DNA from: Lachnospiraceae bacterium
Lineage (GTDB): Bacteria > Bacillota > Clostridia > Lachnospirales > Lachnospiraceae
Assembly: GCA_024691305.1 (NCBI GenBank)
Contig: JAILNS010000033.1
Span: 1 to 64,000, forward strand
Length of the DNA stretch: 64,000 nt
Reading direction: 5' to 3'
Below, one piece after another: positions 36,142 through 44,437 of this stretch. Made by a program: the position numbers and the translations under genes. How positions within the stretch are numbered: position 1 is the stretch's first letter; every line of letters starts with the position of its first letter. The notes under the pieces were generated by a model. The model was not told where the DNA came from. It saw only the letters and a list, made by a program, of their open reading frames with translations, and made no database searches.

Positions 36142-36376
36142 GCATAGAAACAGATTTACTTGTGGGAAGTTTGTATACAGCATCATTGGGGATATGGGCA
36201 TAATGATAGATGGATGTACATTATAAAGGGATTGGATTGATCGGTACTGATATATTGAAAAAGTAAGATGGGTTGTATTTAGTGTAAAGAAAAAAGTTCT
36301 GGGCCCTCCACTAAATCCAGCGGTGGGTCGAACCTTATCTTAAACTATATGATAACAAAAACATCGAAAAAGTCAA
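36142..36376. other. Non-coding stretch between repeat D and the nuclease-like ORF
   Basis: No gene is visible. It holds the first copy of a 22-bp direct repeat (36211-36232) and, at 36300-36335, a short GC-rich stretch with weak self-pairing (CCCTCCAC and GCGGTGGG) that I cannot assign. Confidence 0.5.
36211..36232 (+). repeat. 22-bp direct repeat, first copy
   Basis: TGGATGTACATTATAAAGGG followed by AT occurs here and exactly 500 bp downstream (36711-36732). The second copy runs into hairpin repeat E; here the flank is different. Confidence 0.85.
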
Positions 36377-36631
36377 TCATTTTTGCGGATATATTAAAAG
36401 CTCACCATTCTTTTTGATAACATAAAGCTTGTTCAAATACGGGCGCGCTGTGGGAGCTTTCATTTCCCATTCAAGCCCATCCATGCGAATATCAGGTGTA
36501 TGTTGATTTGGTATCGAACTCGGTCTTAAAAATTTTATATCCTTGCCAAGATCAGAAAAGTATTTGGCTGTCTCTAACTCATTTTTCTCCGGCGGGTTAA
36601 TCAGTTCTGATATATCTATCATTCCTGCCAT
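36377..36631 (-). CDS. Short CdiA_C-like nuclease relic
   Basis: An 84-aa protein starting at ATG 36631 with GGAGG five nt upstream on its strand. The core ETAKYFSDLGKDIKFLRPSS then HTPDIRMDGLEWEMKAPTA has the PD...(D/E)xK-like pattern of CdiA C-terminal tRNase-type domains. The end KLYVIKKNGELLIYPQK resembles the last strand of that domain. Normal members have 30-40 further residues between these parts, so an internal deletion seems likely. There is no toxin delivery region and no obvious immunity gene. It sits alone between two identical hairpin repeats. Family assignment is from motif memory only. Confidence 0.6.
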   Translation of the reverse strand: MAGMIDISELINPPEKNELETAKYFSDLGKDIKFLRPSSIPNQHTPDIRMDGLEWEMKAPTARPYLNKLYVIKKNGELLIYPQK

Positions 36632-36710
36632 TATTTCCTCCAACAAAATACGGTATGGATAGCATTGTATTCGTTATCCGGGTGCCAAGCAACAGAAAAA
36701 CGGAGCAAAA

Positions 36711-36732
36711 TGGATGTACATTATAAAGGGAT
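36711..36732 (+). repeat. 22-bp direct repeat, second copy
   Basis: Same 22 bases as at 36211-36232. Its last bases (GGGAT) overlap the left arm of hairpin repeat E. Confidence 0.85.
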
Positions 36733-36863
36733 AGCGGAGATACTTCCATCGCAGGCACGCTCTCGCTGCTCACGCCTCGCAGCGGATGCCGGGCTCGAAA
36801 ATACCTCGCCGGGCACCGGCGGGCGTGAAAGCACCTGCTTACGGAAATATCTCCGCTATCCCC
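36727..36863 (+). repeat. Long hairpin repeat, copy E
   Basis: Bases 36729-36861 repeat copy D over 133 bp, including the outer arms. The arms extend by one or two more pairs (GGGATAG / CTATCCCC). It ends 12 bp before the stop of the minus-strand amylase gene and may also act as its terminator. Confidence 0.9.
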
Positions 36864-36874
36864 TTGTTATTTCA

Positions 36875-38188
36875 TCAATGTTCACATTTCCAGAATGCAG
36901 CTGAATACGGCGGAAGTTCAGAACCGCCCCCGAAATCATGGTTTTGTCCCGTGATCAGGTCGACTGCCATGCCGCAACCTGCATCGAAGTGGGCCGTGTA
37001 GCTTTCGGAATCGGCATTTATGGCTACCAGGACGCGTTCGTTGTCGGTACGTCGCTCAAAGATGCACTGTTTATTGGTAAGGACCACTGAGCGCATACCA
37101 CCGTAGTTTAATGCTTCGGATCCTTTTTTGGCTTCGGACAGTTTGGCTATGAAGTCTGTAAGTTCATTCCACTGTGGAGCATCAAAGCAGGGACGAAGTG
37201 CAGGGTCACCCTGTGATTTATCTGCTTTTTCTCCCCATTCGCTTCCGTAGTAGACGCAGGGGATACCGGGCATGCCGTATATGAGAGCATAGCAAAGAGG
37301 AAGATGGGCAGGATTGCTTATGATGCTTGCGGCCCTCGTTACATCATGATTATCTATGAAACTTAAGAGATGACGCCCTCTGGCTACTGTCCAGTCCTCG
37401 GGACCAAAAAGCCTAAGGAGTGAGTGGATTATTTCAAACATGTTCATCGAGTTGAAGGATGAATGGAGACCTTTGTAGCACTGGTAGTTTGTGACGGAGT
37501 GGATATTCTTCTGTTCGAGCATCCTTCCGTATTCCCCGTGCAGGACTTCTCCAAGGATGAAGAAATCGTCTTTTAATCCGTCACAGTAGTCTCTAAGCCT
37601 TCTGCAGAATTCGTCGGGCAGGCAATATGCCACGTCCAGACGCAGTCCGTCGATATCGAATTCATCGACCCAGCCTTTGACGGCTGCAAAGATATGCTGC
37701 ACGACATCCTCGTTTCCGAGATTTAACTTGACCAGATCAAAGTTGCCTTCCCAGCCTTCATACCAGAGGCCGTCGTTGTAGTTTGAATTGCCCTCGAAGC
37801 TTATGTTGTTGAACCACCATCTGTAAGGGGAGTTTTCACGGTTTTTCAGTACATCCTGAAAAGCGAAGAATCCGCGGCCGACATGGTTGAATACGCCGTC
37901 TAAGACGATGCGGATGCCTTCCTTATGAAGCTCGTCGCAAACCTTCTTAAAATCCTCGTTTGTGCCGAGTCTTGTGTCAATTTTCGTATAATCACGGGTG
38001 TTATATCCGTGGGTATCAGACTCGAATATCGGTGAAAAGTAGATGGCATTGATACCCAGTTTCTTCATATGAGGGATCCAGTCGATGACCTTGAGGATCC
38101 GGTGCTCTAAGATACCGTCATTTTCAAACGGTGCTCCGCAAAATCCCAAAGGATATATCTGATAAAAGACGCTTTCGTATGCCCACAT
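36875..38188 (-). CDS. Cytoplasmic GH13 alpha-amylase family enzyme
   Basis: A 437-aa glycoside hydrolase. The (beta/alpha)8 barrel begins at once (WAYESVFYQIYPLGFCGAP), so there is no signal peptide and no starch-binding domain. The four GH13 regions are visible: GIRIVLDGVFNHVGRGF (region I), FDIDGLRLDVAY with the nucleophile Asp, FFILGEVLHGEY with the acid Glu, and LLSFIDNHDVTRA with the third acid. A small C-terminal beta domain follows from about residue 360. It resembles neopullulanase or maltodextrinase-type intracellular enzymes acting on imported maltodextrin. ATG 38188 has GGAG upstream. Confidence 0.93.
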   Translation of the reverse strand: MWAYESVFYQIYPLGFCGAPFENDGILEHRILKVIDWIPHMKKLGINAIYFSPIFESDTHGYNTRDYTKIDTRLGTNEDFKKVCDELHKEGIRIVLDGVFNHVGRGFFAFQDVLKNRENSPYRWWFNNISFEGNSNYNDGLWYEGWEGNFDLVKLNLGNEDVVQHIFAAVKGWVDEFDIDGLRLDVAYCLPDEFCRRLRDYCDGLKDDFFILGEVLHGEYGRMLEQKNIHSVTNYQCYKGLHSSFNSMNMFEIIHSLLRLFGPEDWTVARGRHLLSFIDNHDVTRAASIISNPAHLPLCYALIYGMPGIPCVYYGSEWGEKADKSQGDPALRPCFDAPQWNELTDFIAKLSEAKKGSEALNYGGMRSVVLTNKQCIFERRTDNERVLVAINADSESYTAHFDAGCGMAVDLITGQNHDFGGGSELPPYSAAFWKCEH

Positions 38189-38236
38189 GGTGTTCTCCTT
38201 ATATTTTCGTTATAAATTCCGAATTAGGATTAATAT

Positions 38237-38929
38237 TTATAATTCTTCGTTATAGTCCAGGTAATCGGACTTGATGGCTGTTATCACATCATTTTCCACG
38301 GTGAAGATGACATATCTGTAGATGACGGTGTGTTCTGCCAGGTATTCGTTACTTGATAAGTAGTCTGCAAGTTCCGAGGCGTCCTTACCTGTGGAGCTGC
38401 ACAGCTCTTCCACGGAGGTTGGCTCATCATCCACATAGAAGGCAGCTACGAAGTAGGCACCGTCGTGCGGGGATGGCGTGAGATCGCCTTCCGTAGCGGT
38501 TTCGGATGAGCCGGTTTCTGATCCCGCAGCGGTTTCGGACGAGCCGGTTTCTGATCCCGCAGCGGTTTCGGATGATCCGGCTTCTGATCCCGCAGCGTTT
38601 TCGGATGAGCCGGTTTCTGATCCCGCTGCCTTCTTTAATTCCTCAATGTCTTCAAAGGCGTAGGGCTCGAAATTCTCGCCGTCGATCTTTTGGACGGAGT
38701 ATTTGCCGTATACTTCGGCAAATTCTGCATAAGTGGAGCCGATGGTTATTCCGGTGCCGGTATTTCCCTTGGAATCAGCCGTCAGGTCCTGCGCTTCGGG
38801 AACTGCTGTTTTGGCGCATCCCTGGCAGAGGATCATGGCCATGAGGATTAATGCGCATACAGACATCAGTCTGCGGAAAGATTGGCTTTTTAAACTATAT
38901 CTTGTTGTTTTTAACATACTATTTTTCAT
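38237..38929 (-). CDS. Lipoprotein with 11-residue Ser/Glu/Gly repeats
   Basis: The longer frame to 39013 runs through a tandem repeat, so I prefer the ATG at 38929 (MKNSMLKTTRYSLKSQ). A hydrophobic signal ALILMAMILCQGC ends in a lipobox-like CQGC, giving a lipid-anchored protein on the outer face of the membrane. Near residues 80-130 come four copies of an 11-aa unit (AAGSETGSSET with variants), encoded by a 33-bp repeat at about 38495-38630. The C-terminal part (AYFVAAFYVDDEPTSVEELC, HTVIYRYVIFTVENDVITAI) resembles no family I know. It lies 48 bp upstream of the amylase in the opposite sense of reading order, same strand. Confidence 0.72.
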   Translation of the reverse strand: MKNSMLKTTRYSLKSQSFRRLMSVCALILMAMILCQGCAKTAVPEAQDLTADSKGNTGTGITIGSTYAEFAEVYGKYSVQKIDGENFEPYAFEDIEELKKAAGSETGSSENAAGSEAGSSETAAGSETGSSETAAGSETGSSETATEGDLTPSPHDGAYFVAAFYVDDEPTSVEELCSSTGKDASELADYLSSNEYLAEHTVIYRYVIFTVENDVITAIKSDYLDYNEEL

Positions 38930-38946
38930 GATGTTGATTATATCAT

Positions 38947-39018
38947 CGAAGAGGCGCAGACGCAATTCATTGAAAGGGCGTAGACGCAATTCATCGAAGG
39001 AGCGCAGACGCAATTTGT
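38947..39018. repeat. Three-copy 24-bp tandem repeat
   Basis: Three imperfect 24-bp units with the shared core GCAGACGCAATTCAT lie between the divergent lipoprotein and GGDEF-NUDIX genes. They could be a repeated regulator site; in the minus frame they encode repeated LRLRxFxE, which I regard as accidental. Confidence 0.75.
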
Positions 39019-39110
39019 TATGTATCGGGGGTCAAAATAGTGGTATGATTAAATAGGTCGTGTTAATACAGACCATCGGGCTGATCTTAAAGATATATCG
39101 AGGAAAAATC

Positions 39111-41132
39111 ATGAGTAAAAAAACCAGATCAACTACAACGGTAATGCCCACATCCATCGATGAGGTCGAACTTAAGGGTGAAGGTGGACTTAAGCGGGCA
39201 TTTCTTTCAAGAACCGTCTTAACCATTATCGTTATGGGTATAGTATTTATGATCGCAAGTCTTGTGATCTATTCCAGAGCACTTCAAAAGGAGATGCGCG
39301 GGGATCTGAAGCATGTATCCCATATGGTGCTTACATATTATGAGGATATGTATCCCGGGGATTACAACCTGCTCATAGACGAGGCAAATTCCGCTACCTA
39401 TCTTAAAAAGGGCGATGAACTCATATCGGATGACATTGATTTTGTCAGTGATATTGCGGAGAAGACCAATACCGAGATTACATTGTTTTTTTACGATACC
39501 AGAATGATCACGACGATAGCCGGAGATGACGGGAAACCTGCGGTAAACACGATAGTTAACAGCACGATATCCCAAAGTGTTCTGGTAAAGGGAGAAGAAG
39601 CTTTCTTTAACGATCTTGATATAGCCAAGGAAAGATACTGCGCACAGTACACCCCGATCTTTGCTTCAAGCGGTACCTGCGTTGGCATGATCGGTGTTGC
39701 AAGGACATATAATGAGACCATGGGATATGTGTACAAATTGTCTTTTGTATACGGAGCTATTGTTCTCATAGCCGGGATTCTCGCGGCTCTTTGGATGACG
39801 AATTATACTTCTCTGCTTGTTAAGCATCTTGATAAACTGAGGGATTTCTTAGGATCCATGGCGGGCGGACATCTGGATGAGGAGCTTGACCAGGCAGTGC
39901 TTGATAGAGAGGATGAGGTCGGCGATATGGGCAGGTGTGCGCTGTTTGTACGCGGATCTCTCAAGAAACTCGTCGAAAAAGACCCTCTAACCAACCTAAA
40001 CAACAGACGAAGCGGGCATGCGAAGATCGATCAGATAAGAAAAGCAGCCGGAAAATACGGACAGGTCTATTCCATCGCAATGGGCGATATAGACTACTTC
40101 AAAAAGGTCAATGATACCTACGGCCACGATGCCGGAGATGCGGTCCTTAAGGAAGTTGCACGTATATTAAGCGACAAACTTGCAGGACACGGTACCGTAA
40201 TCCGCTGGGGCGGTGAGGAATTCCTGTTTATCTTAGAGGAGATGAAGGTTGATGAAGCCAGGGATTTCCTGTGGGATATCCTGTATGCCGTCAGAGAGAC
40301 TTCCGTCGAATATGGCGGTCAGACCATTAAATTTACAATGAGTTACGGTGTCGTGGAAGGAAACCCGGGCAGAAGTGCAGATGCCGAGATAACCGAAGCA
40401 GATGAACTTCTGTATTATGCAAAAGAGCATGGAAGAAACCGTGTATGTTCGGAAAAGAGCGAGGAACTCATGGAACCGGGTGCACCGATGTCTGCGCTTG
40501 ATCTTCTGGATAAACAAAACGCTGAGGATAACGGGACTGCTAAGAGCGTTTTGCCTGCGAAGGAGGATCGCCCCGTGACAGCGATGGAACTTCTGCAAAA
40601 AAAGAAGAATGAGGCACAGGGCAAAGATGCGGAAATGTGGGATATATATGATGTTGATAAGAATCTCACGGGCCGAACCATGAAGAGAAACGACTTTACA
40701 ATGAAGCCCGGAGATTACCATCTGACGGTGCTTGGTGCAGTTGTTAACCGGTCCGGTCAATTTCTCATAACCAGGCGTGTAATGAGCAAATCCTGGGCTC
40801 CCGGCTGGTGGGAGATATCAGGAGGAGCTGCCATGGCAGGTGAAACTTCAGCTCAGGCAGTTGCTCGTGAGATCAGGGAAGAAACCGGTCTTGATGTAAC
40901 AGGTGCGGACGGCGGATATATGTTCACCTACCGCAGAGATAATCCCGAAGAGGGAGATAACTATTTCGTTGATGTATACAGATTCGTGATGGACTTCACG
41001 GATGATGATATCAGGATACAAAAAGAAGAAGCGGACGGGTATATGCTTGCTACCGCACAGGATATAAAAGAACTCGGAGCAGATGAGGTATTTCTGCATT
41101 ACAACAGCATCAAAGAGGTATTTGATTTTTGA
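39111..41132 (+). CDS. Membrane diguanylate cyclase fused to NUDIX hydrolase
   Basis: From ATG 39111 (RBS GAGGA at 39099) the protein has about 673 residues. It has a first membrane helix near 35-55 (TVLTIIVMGIVFMIASLVIY), an extracellular cache-like domain, a second helix near 210-235 (YGAIVLIAGILAALWM) and a HAMP-like link. The GGDEF domain carries IRWGGEEFLFIL, DIDYFKKVNDTYGHDAGD and AKEHGRNRV, and no RxxD inhibition site. After a linker comes EMWDIYDVDKNLTGRTMKRN and a full NUDIX box, GAAMAGETSAQAVAREIR then EETGL, fitting GX5EX7REUXEEXGU. The NUDIX part resembles IPP-isomerase-like hydrolases. Its substrate is unknown. The joining is within one open frame, with no sign of frameshift. Confidence 0.9.
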   Translation: MSKKTRSTTTVMPTSIDEVELKGEGGLKRAFLSRTVLTIIVMGIVFMIASLVIYSRALQKEMRGDLKHVSHMVLTYYEDMYPGDYNLLIDEANSATYLKKGDELISDDIDFVSDIAEKTNTEITLFFYDTRMITTIAGDDGKPAVNTIVNSTISQSVLVKGEEAFFNDLDIAKERYCAQYTPIFASSGTCVGMIGVARTYNETMGYVYKLSFVYGAIVLIAGILAALWMTNYTSLLVKHLDKLRDFLGSMAGGHLDEELDQAVLDREDEVGDMGRCALFVRGSLKKLVEKDPLTNLNNRRSGHAKIDQIRKAAGKYGQVYSIAMGDIDYFKKVNDTYGHDAGDAVLKEVARILSDKLAGHGTVIRWGGEEFLFILEEMKVDEARDFLWDILYAVRETSVEYGGQTIKFTMSYGVVEGNPGRSADAEITEADELLYYAKEHGRNRVCSEKSEELMEPGAPMSALDLLDKQNAEDNGTAKSVLPAKEDRPVTAMELLQKKKNEAQGKDAEMWDIYDVDKNLTGRTMKRNDFTMKPGDYHLTVLGAVVNRSGQFLITRRVMSKSWAPGWWEISGGAAMAGETSAQAVAREIREETGLDVTGADGGYMFTYRRDNPEEGDNYFVDVYRFVMDFTDDDIRIQKEEADGYMLATAQDIKELGADEVFLHYNSIKEVFDF

Positions 41133-42163
41133 GCGACTATTACAAGAAGAAAAAAGAAAAAGATCCACAGGCCGATATAATTGCGCTTAACAGAGTCATA
41201 TCCTCTAAGGAGTTCAAAAATGTTCACCTGCTGTGGGGTGAAGAAGATTACTTAAGACATCAGTTAAGGGACAGCCTGTGTGAGGCTATGGGAGGCGTAA
41301 AAGGTTCGTTATCTTTTGACAGATTTACGGGAGAAAAGGTTTCACCGGAACGTGTTATAGGAATGGCGGAAACATTGCCTTTTATGACCGAAAGACGAGT
41401 TATTCTGGTAGAAGATACAGGCTGGTTTAAGAACGGCTGTGCGGAGATTGAAGAGTATATTGAAAACGGTGTATGTGAGACTACGACCATTGTTTTTTGC
41501 GAAAGTGCGATAGATCAAAGGATAAGGCTTGTAAAAACCGTTACCCAAAACGGAATGGTCTCGCAGTTCATGCGCCAGACCGATGAAACTCTTGCAAAGT
41601 GGGTCTGTGGCAAATTAAAAAGTTCCGGTTCCCCGATCAGTTATGAAAATGCAGCATATATGGTCGATGTTGTCGGAAACGATATGCTTGCATTGTCAAA
41701 CGAACTCGAGAAGCTTTCGGCGTACTGTCTTGACAGAACAGTCCAAAAAGAAGATATAGATGCGATCTGTACCAGAAGCCTTGAAGACCGTATATTTGAG
41801 ATGTGCGATGAAGTGGCTCTGGGAAACAGGCAAAAGGCAATGTCGCTGTATTATGACCTTGTTGGCCTAAGAGAAAGTGCATATAAGACGGTCACCCTGA
41901 TCACAAGGCAGTTTGAAACCCTGGTAAGGGTGAAAGATCTGGCAACCAGGGGACGGAATGATAAGGAAATAAGCAAAAAAACAGGAAGACCCGAATTCTC
42001 CATATATAAATACAGAAAACAGGCCGGCAGGTATGATATACATACACTTATTCGGATACTTGATATGTGTGCCGATACGGATATGTCGATCAAGACCGGT
42101 ATGATGGATGAAAAAACCGCTTTGGAGACACTTATAGTTAATCTTACACGAACAATTGCCTGA
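41129..42163 (+). CDS. holA: DNA polymerase III delta subunit
   Basis: HolA is the clamp-loader arm that opens the beta clamp. The 344-aa protein shows the family pattern: VHLLWGEEDYLRHQLRDSL near residue 34, LPFMTERRVILVEDTGWFK near 85, then DMLALSNELEKLSAYC near 190 and the C-terminal collar domain (FETLVRVKDLATRGRNDKEI, SIYKYRKQAGRYDIHTLIRI). The start is TTG 41129, overlapping the TGA of the GGDEF-NUDIX gene by 3 bases, with GAGG about 10 nt upstream. Coupling of a replication gene to a signalling gene is probably fortuitous. Confidence 0.93.
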   Translation: MSDYYKKKKEKDPQADIIALNRVISSKEFKNVHLLWGEEDYLRHQLRDSLCEAMGGVKGSLSFDRFTGEKVSPERVIGMAETLPFMTERRVILVEDTGWFKNGCAEIEEYIENGVCETTTIVFCESAIDQRIRLVKTVTQNGMVSQFMRQTDETLAKWVCGKLKSSGSPISYENAAYMVDVVGNDMLALSNELEKLSAYCLDRTVQKEDIDAICTRSLEDRIFEMCDEVALGNRQKAMSLYYDLVGLRESAYKTVTLITRQFETLVRVKDLATRGRNDKEISKKTGRPEFSIYKYRKQAGRYDIHTLIRILDMCADTDMSIKTGMMDEKTALETLIVNLTRTIA

Positions 42164-42179
42164 ATATCCGGAGAAATAT

Positions 42180-43448
42180 ATGAGTGACAGGGTACTGATC
42201 TTTTCATCACGACAGTTATGTTATAATTCCGCCTCGTATTTTGGCAGGTCTATAGCCGGAGAACTTACCAAAGCCGGGTTTGAGGTCGATATATGTGCAT
42301 TCGATGATGCCGCGCTGCCGGAAGCCGCCGATGACGCCTTTGGTGAACTCGATGAAACCTTTGAAATACCGCAAGAGGTATCGGATGCGCTTTCGGAGTA
42401 TTCCGGAAAAGAATATCTTGCGGTGTTTGATTTTAACTCAAGGCTCCCACGGATCATGCTCGATGACGGAACATATTATCCTGACAGTATAGGTGCTCCG
42501 TTTTATGATTTTCTTTTGGACAATCCTCTTTATCATCATAAATCGCTTAGAACTCCGTGTAAGGATTACAACGTAATATGCGTCGACGAAAATCACGCCG
42601 ATCATATACGGAGATATTATCCGCATATCCGCTCGGTTCATGCCCATGTTCTGGGTGCAGAGGAGTATCCGGCTTTTGTTCCTTTTGAAGAAAAAGAAAA
42701 ATGCATAATAATGCCCGGTTCATACAGGAGCCACAAGGGATTTGAGGATATCATAAATTCTGTTGAGGGCCCGATGGGTGATATCATGCGAAATATGAAG
42801 GATATGATAATAAGGGATCCGGAAGCCACTATCGAGGGGACGCTTCGAACCATACTGGAAGGTTACGGTTATGAAGACGATTCGCATACGGATCCGCTTT
42901 TTGCATCGCAGATGAGTGAGTTTTATCTTGTTGAGAAATATGCGAGATTTTACTGGCGAAATGCTGTTTTGGATATGCTTATAGATAATGATATGCCGGT
43001 CAGGCTTATGGGGACTAAGTGGTACGGATATCCCGGAAAGCGAAAACCATGTGTCAGCGTTATCCCGCCTGTCGATTATGAAGGCTCCTATGACAGGATC
43101 GCGGAGTGCAGCATTTTACTTGATGTGAGTCCTTTTTTTAAAAAGGGGATACACGACAGGCTGCCGGTTTCTTTTTCTGCAGGAACCATAGCGCTTAGTG
43201 ACGATAACTTCACAAAAAGAGAAGATGATGCGATAAGGGAAGTCATAAAGACATATACGCTTGAAGATATGCACGATAAAAAACGCGGAAGGGCGCTGTG
43301 TGATGAAATTCTGGCCCTTATGAACGATAAAGCCGCATATGAAGATATGCGGGAGCGTGCACATGCTTTGTATGAGGAACGGTATTCCTGGAAAAAAGTG
43401 ACAGAGGATCTGATCGGGATCATAGAAAAAAAGAGCGACATCCGTTAA
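42180..43448 (+). CDS. CgeB-like glycosyltransferase
   Basis: About 422 aa from ATG 42180, which has GGAG at 42170 (the in-frame ATG at 42156 overlaps holA and lacks an RBS). A GT-B-like protein: MSDRVLIFSSRQLCYNSASY at the start, CIIMPGSYRSHKGFEDIINS near 180, then WRNAVLDMLIDNDMPVRLMG and a donor-domain end CSILLDVSPFFKKGIHDRLP with RERAHALYEERYSWKKV. It is related in plan to the glycosyltransferase at 11.9-13.1 kb. No membrane segment. Acceptor unknown; it could serve the same surface glycan although 29 kb away. Confidence 0.8.
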   Translation: MSDRVLIFSSRQLCYNSASYFGRSIAGELTKAGFEVDICAFDDAALPEAADDAFGELDETFEIPQEVSDALSEYSGKEYLAVFDFNSRLPRIMLDDGTYYPDSIGAPFYDFLLDNPLYHHKSLRTPCKDYNVICVDENHADHIRRYYPHIRSVHAHVLGAEEYPAFVPFEEKEKCIIMPGSYRSHKGFEDIINSVEGPMGDIMRNMKDMIIRDPEATIEGTLRTILEGYGYEDDSHTDPLFASQMSEFYLVEKYARFYWRNAVLDMLIDNDMPVRLMGTKWYGYPGKRKPCVSVIPPVDYEGSYDRIAECSILLDVSPFFKKGIHDRLPVSFSAGTIALSDDNFTKREDDAIREVIKTYTLEDMHDKKRGRALCDEILALMNDKAAYEDMRERAHALYEERYSWKKVTEDLIGIIEKKSDIR

Positions 43449-43462
43449 CGGCTGTCGCTCTT
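43431..43462. terminator. Terminator overlapping the end of the glycosyltransferase gene
   Basis: AAGAGCGACA (43431-43440) and TGTCGCTCTT (43453-43462), a perfect 10-bp stem with a 12-nt loop; a run of A precedes it and TTAGTTT follows. It lies between convergent genes and can serve both. Confidence 0.85.
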
Positions 43463-43470
43463 AGTTTGTG

Positions 43471-44379
43471 CTATTTCATGTATTGTCTGAAGAAATCACA
43501 TTCATCGTCATTGCATTTAACTGCTTCTTCTAGGCGCATATTGCAGTGGAACACGTGATGCAGAGGCTTTTTGGCGCTCCCGTAATAACGATAGCAAAAT
43601 GGAACGCTGTTTTCGTTAAGCGCCGAAGAAATGTGAGCTGCCTGTGAACGAAGGAAATCTCCGGGACAGGTCATTATGAATGACGGCGGGAATTTATCGG
43701 TTATATGAGCCGTTACATTATTAAGCTCCATTTCTTTTTTGGTTCCGCCCTTGGGGAGGTAATCCCCTTTAATATATTGAAGATTTTTGTCTTTTTCGTA
43801 ATCCTTGTTAAGATCGTATTTTCCGCAATTCAGAGCTATCGCATTTAGCTTAATGCCTCTGGGAGCAGAGAGCTTTTTATTCGGATAAGCTTTTTTCAGG
43901 GCTGTCTTGTACTCGGGATCCGTACAGAAAGCGGCATATGATCCAAGGATATGGGCACCTGCGGAATCGCCTACCGCAAAAACATTTGTTATATCCAGAT
44001 TATATTTATTGGCATTATCATATACCCATTTTAATACGGCGCAGGTATCTTCTATGGGAGTAGGAAACTGATATTCCGGGGCCAGACGGTACGAGTAGTT
44101 GACTACCGCAAAGCCTCTCTGTGCCAGGCTCATTCCGTAAAACTGATATACATTCTTGTCTCCGTATACCCATGCTCCACCGTGTATTATAGCGATCACG
44201 GGAAGCTTTTTTCCTTCGGCTGCCTTGGGACGGTAGATATCCAGAAGGTTCCACTCCGGATGAGGACCGTATGAAATGTTATCGTATCTGATGATATCAT
44301 CGGGGGTTTTAAGTCCCTTGTCTCTTTTACGGTCACCTTCTGCGAAATCGTGTCTTATTTTCCGGCTGTATTCAGACAT
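43471..44379 (-). CDS. Alpha/beta hydrolase (HSL-type esterase)
   Basis: A 302-aa cytoplasmic esterase-like protein. The oxyanion motif AIIHGGAWVYGDKN and the nucleophile elbow FAVGDSAGAHILG place it in the hormone-sensitive-lipase group. The Asp is probably in MTCPGDFLRSQA and the His in KPLHHVFHCN. It may deacetylate sugars or small esters. The gene follows glf by 58 bp on the same strand, suggesting an operon. Confidence 0.9.
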   Translation of the reverse strand: MSEYSRKIRHDFAEGDRKRDKGLKTPDDIIRYDNISYGPHPEWNLLDIYRPKAAEGKKLPVIAIIHGGAWVYGDKNVYQFYGMSLAQRGFAVVNYSYRLAPEYQFPTPIEDTCAVLKWVYDNANKYNLDITNVFAVGDSAGAHILGSYAAFCTDPEYKTALKKAYPNKKLSAPRGIKLNAIALNCGKYDLNKDYEKDKNLQYIKGDYLPKGGTKKEMELNNVTAHITDKFPPSFIMTCPGDFLRSQAAHISSALNENSVPFCYRYYGSAKKPLHHVFHCNMRLEEAVKCNDDECDFFRQYMK

Positions 44380-44437
44380 AAATTTACTCCGTTCATATTT
44401 GCGTCCGGTTTAACGAACGCCGGTTTACAGTATCTGT

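Noticed and set aside
36300-36340. tRNA-like T-arm (GGTGGGTCGAACC)
   Set aside because: No acceptor stem, anticodon arm or D arm can be drawn around it.
38495-38640. Regularly spaced repeats suggesting a CRISPR array
   Set aside because: The repeats are contiguous 33-bp units in frame with the lipoprotein and have no unique spacers; no cas genes are near.
38930-39013. N-terminal extension of the lipoprotein through the 24-bp tandem repeat
   Set aside because: It would put a charged repeat before the signal peptide and block lipidation; ATG 38929 gives a normal signal sequence.
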